A stretch of DNA of 64,000 nucleotides from the NCBI GenBank assembly GCA_019914995.1, contig CM034130.1:5332001-5396000 (forward strand), read 5' to 3'. The translations under genes and the position numbers were made by a program. The stretch is from Acanthochlamys bracteata. Its lineage: Eukaryota > Streptophyta > Magnoliopsida > Pandanales > Velloziaceae. Below the pieces are notes generated by a model. That model was not told the DNA's origin. It did no database searches and saw nothing but the letters and a program-made list of their open reading frames with translations. This document shows positions 61,146 to 64,000 of this stretch, one piece after another; the stretch's first letter is position 1; the number at the start of each line of letters is the position of its first letter.

Positions 61146-63618
61146 ATGCGATCCAAAGACCGAATTGCTTACTTTTACGACGGTAATTTTCATTTCTCTC
61201 AATTCTCTTTGGATCTCTTTCTGGTATAAATTTTAACTCTAAGATCGATGGCGAAGTGAATGTCCGCGAAACGGAATTTGGATTGTCTCTAAACCTCTTG
61301 CTTTCAATTCCTGTTTTGTATTTTTTTTCTGAATTTTCTTGTTATTTTGATTTGTAGGTGATGTGGGGAATGTCTACTTTGGACCTAACCACCCAATGAA
61401 GCCGCACCGGCTCTCCATGACTCACCACCTCGTGCTTGCTTATGATCTTCACAAAAAAATGGAGATTTTCGTTAGTCTCTACTCTAACTTTTTGAATCTG
61501 TGGTTCTTGATACGTTGTACTTGAAGAAGGAATAAGCTGCTAAGTTGTTGGTTTTGTTTGAATTTGGTAGAGACCGCACAAAGCGTATCCATCGGAGCTT
61601 GCACAATTTCATTCAGAGGATTATGTGGAGTTCCTGCATCGGATTAATCCCAAAACTCAGAACGTGTATTATCATGATTTAGTCAGATGTAAGGAGTGCC
61701 ACATAATTTCTAGACTTGTTCTGTTATATAAGTTCCGACCTTGAACAGGAACCTCTATCTTTTAATTTGATATCGGCGGCTTAATTACTGAGCACTTTAA
61801 ACACTTAGTGGCTTATTACTTTCGTTAGCTTACGATGCCTGCTTGTTGGTAATGCATAAAATTGCAGATAACCTTGGTGAAGACTGTCCTGTTTTTGAGA
61901 ATCTGTTCGAATTCTGTCAAATTTATGCTGGCGGCACAATAGGTAATACCAATGAATAATTTGCTTTCTTTTAATCTTTTCATGTATCATTTTGTTAACA
62001 TCTGAGTGTATCTTGATGCTTCTAGATGCTGCGAGAAGGCTTAACAACAAAATGTGTGACATTGCCATAAATTGGGCTGGTGGTTTGCATCATGCAAAAA
62101 AGTGTGCTGCATCCGGCTTTTGCTATATCAACGACTTGGTCCTGGGAATATTGGAGCTGCTGAAGTATCACCCGCGAGTCTTGTACATTGATATTGATGT
62201 CCATCATGGCGATGGGGTCGAAGAAGCCTTTTATTTCACAGATAGGTAAAAATGATGTTGAATTGGATCTCTTTAACTTGAGACTTCACCTTGAGCTGAT
62301 TAATTAGCAAATTTCGAGTTTATTCAATTGAATTCATTGAATGCTTTACAAAACTTTTGTGTTTCAGTCTCATTATACGTTCCTAACTAGAAACTTATAG
62401 CAGGGTGATGACTGTGAGCTTTCACAAGTATGGTGATATGTACTTTCCTGGAACAGGCAGTATCAAGGTAAAAATATTTATCCTATAAATAACTTTATCC
62501 TCCACATGTTACATCTATATACTTTACATCTAGAGGTTAAGCTTATCTTGATGTTGTTCCTGTCACTTTTGTACATCAGAAGATAGTGATTTTGCTAGGG
62601 ATTCTGTTGGTATCCTTATATTTGATTTTGCGGATACAATGTGGCATCCTCTACAAAACCAAGAAATGTGTTTATGAGTGGCAACTCAAAAAGAAAATTC
62701 ACCATTAAGTTCTGGCCGTCACTTAAAAAAGTGTTTGTAATAAGTCGCTATGATAGTGGAGAATACCAAACAAGTCCAGCTTATTTTTGCTTGAACATTT
62801 TTTGCCTCTGTTTACTACACTTACTATGAAAGTTTGTTTCTTTTTGAAGGATATAGGTGACAGAGAAGGAAAGTACTATGCCATTAATGTCCCTCTGAAG
62901 AATGGTATTGATGATACGAGTTTTATTCGGCTTTTCAAAGCAGTGAGTTATTGACTTCTGTTGTCTGCATATTACTGCAACAGTTGTGTTGTTCCTGATA
63001 TCATTTATATTCGTCGTGTTTCTTGATCCTAATGCAGATTATTTCCAAGGTTGTTACTGTATATGATCCATGTGCTATTGTTCTTCAGTGTGGGGCTGAT
63101 TCTCTTGCCGGTGATCGTTTAGGTTGCTTCAATCTCTCCATAGAAGGTGACTTTTTTAATATCTAGCTTAGTTTTCCTGTATCAAGAATCTAACTTCGTA
63201 ATAGCATAGCATTTGATAAATTACTGTTATACCAATAGTAATGTAACAACAAGATGATTGGAATTACATGTCCATTCGTCTTGGTATTGACATGGGATCA
63301 CTTTTAATTTCTTTCTCCTTCTTATTGGTGCTCTTATGTTAGATATTGTTTACAAAGCAGAACTTGTAGCTGTGTCTGATAGTAACCATTACAATTTTGC
63401 AGGTCACTCAGAATGTGTAAATTTTATAAAGAAATATAACATCCCTTTATTGGTGAGTCTGGTGTGGCATCCTTATTCATTTTTCATGCTCTGGTTAGAT
63501 TTCTGATTACTGGATCACTTGTCATAGGTAACTGGAGGTGGTGGATATACGAAAGAAAACGTGGCTCGCTGTTGGTCTGTTGAAACCGGAGTTTTGTTAG
63601 ACACAGAGCTTCCAAATA
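61146..63618 (+). CDS. HDA9: Histone deacetylase HDA9 (class I, RPD3-type), 3' part beyond window
   Basis: Ten exons are visible: 61146-61182, 61358-61470, 61571-61688, 61868-61942, 62026-62245, 62404-62467, 62850-62942, 63038-63146, 63403-63452 and 63528-63618. They encode about 323 residues; the rest of the gene lies off the right edge (HDA9 is about 426 residues). The protein removes acetyl groups from histone lysines and represses transcription in the nucleus. The start [16 protein letters not shown] and the string [15 protein letters not shown] are closest to Arabidopsis HDA9. Catalytic features are complete so far: the His pair in [10 protein letters not shown] (136-137), zinc ligands D172 and H174 in [10 protein letters not shown]261 in CGADSL, and Y300. 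All introns are GT-AG and the frame is kept. The last donor, at 63619, is less certain. Confidence 0.96.
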
Positions 63619-64000
63619 GTATGTTAGTATAATATCCTCCCTAATTGATTTAGTATACTGACAAGATTACTAGCCTTGCAAGTTTTGAGGCATCGAGTAA
63701 TGATTCATACTTAAAATTGTTTCGGGTGGAGAAGATCATACCTTCTTTGGGATAATGTACTACTTTCTTCTTGACTTTAGAAAAGACTCCTTAAGGGAAA
63801 AGAAAAGGTACTTATACCTAGACGTATTACACACATAGGTAGATGCCCAGGGTATGCATACATAAACTCACACGTGCAAGGGATCATTTGGAAGTGCTCT
63901 CACTGAAGTGTCTTGCAAATATGTCTTGGATTACATTATGCCTCTCAAAATTTTGGTTTAGCTTACCTTTGTATACATTAATCTACTGTGGCAACCGAGC

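Overview
The window is nuclear DNA from a flowering plant, most likely a eudicot. The evidence is split genes with GT-AG introns, AT-rich intergenic DNA full of plant transposons (Ty1/copia, TRIM, L1 and RTE LINEs, hAT, Tourist-like MITEs), and proteins that read as land-plant orthologues. No rRNA, tRNA, CRISPR array or organellar gene was seen. I cannot name the genus.

Six protein-coding genes are supported. Five lie on the minus strand: a plant coiled-coil protein of unknown function (879-3635), a DUF4378/TRM-type protein resembling Arabidopsis TRM27/TRM28 (6712-9729), a small DUF662 coiled-coil protein (26757-27436), a complete 22-exon plastid starch branching enzyme of class SBE2 (29034-38306), and the Tyr phosphatase RLPH2 (39374-44378). 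One lies on the plus strand and runs off the right edge: the class I histone deacetylase HDA9 (61146 to the end). I joined exons by hand from splice signals, reading phase and family similarity, and every junction listed keeps the frame.

Transposons dominate the gaps. 11.5-16.2 kb holds a decayed copia element. 19541-24782 is a 5.2-kb hAT element with 21-bp inverted ends and a perfect 8-bp target duplication; it carries a broken DUF659-type transposase and a captured fragment of the 26S proteasome ATPase gene RPT5. 24991-25502 is a TRIM element. 45.8-46.9 kb is an RTE LINE remnant. 49.0-52.0 kb holds a second, RICESLEEPER-like hAT remnant next to a fragment of the splicing-factor gene BUD31/G10. 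54.2-57.8 kb contains a very degenerate array of roughly 220-250-bp repeats. Introns of SBE2 and RLPH2 contain their own insertions, including a short RTE tail with an exact 17-bp target duplication.

The genes do not form a pathway. SBE2 makes amylopectin branches in plastids, RLPH2 is a phosphatase, HDA9 represses chromatin, and the TRM and DUF662 proteins are cytoskeletal or membrane-associated candidates. Their order is informative: SBE2-DUF662-TRM is also consecutive on Arabidopsis chromosomes 5 and 2, and RLPH2-DUF662 is adjacent on chromosome 3, as I recall the loci. The window therefore appears to preserve an ancestral gene block that was split in Arabidopsis.
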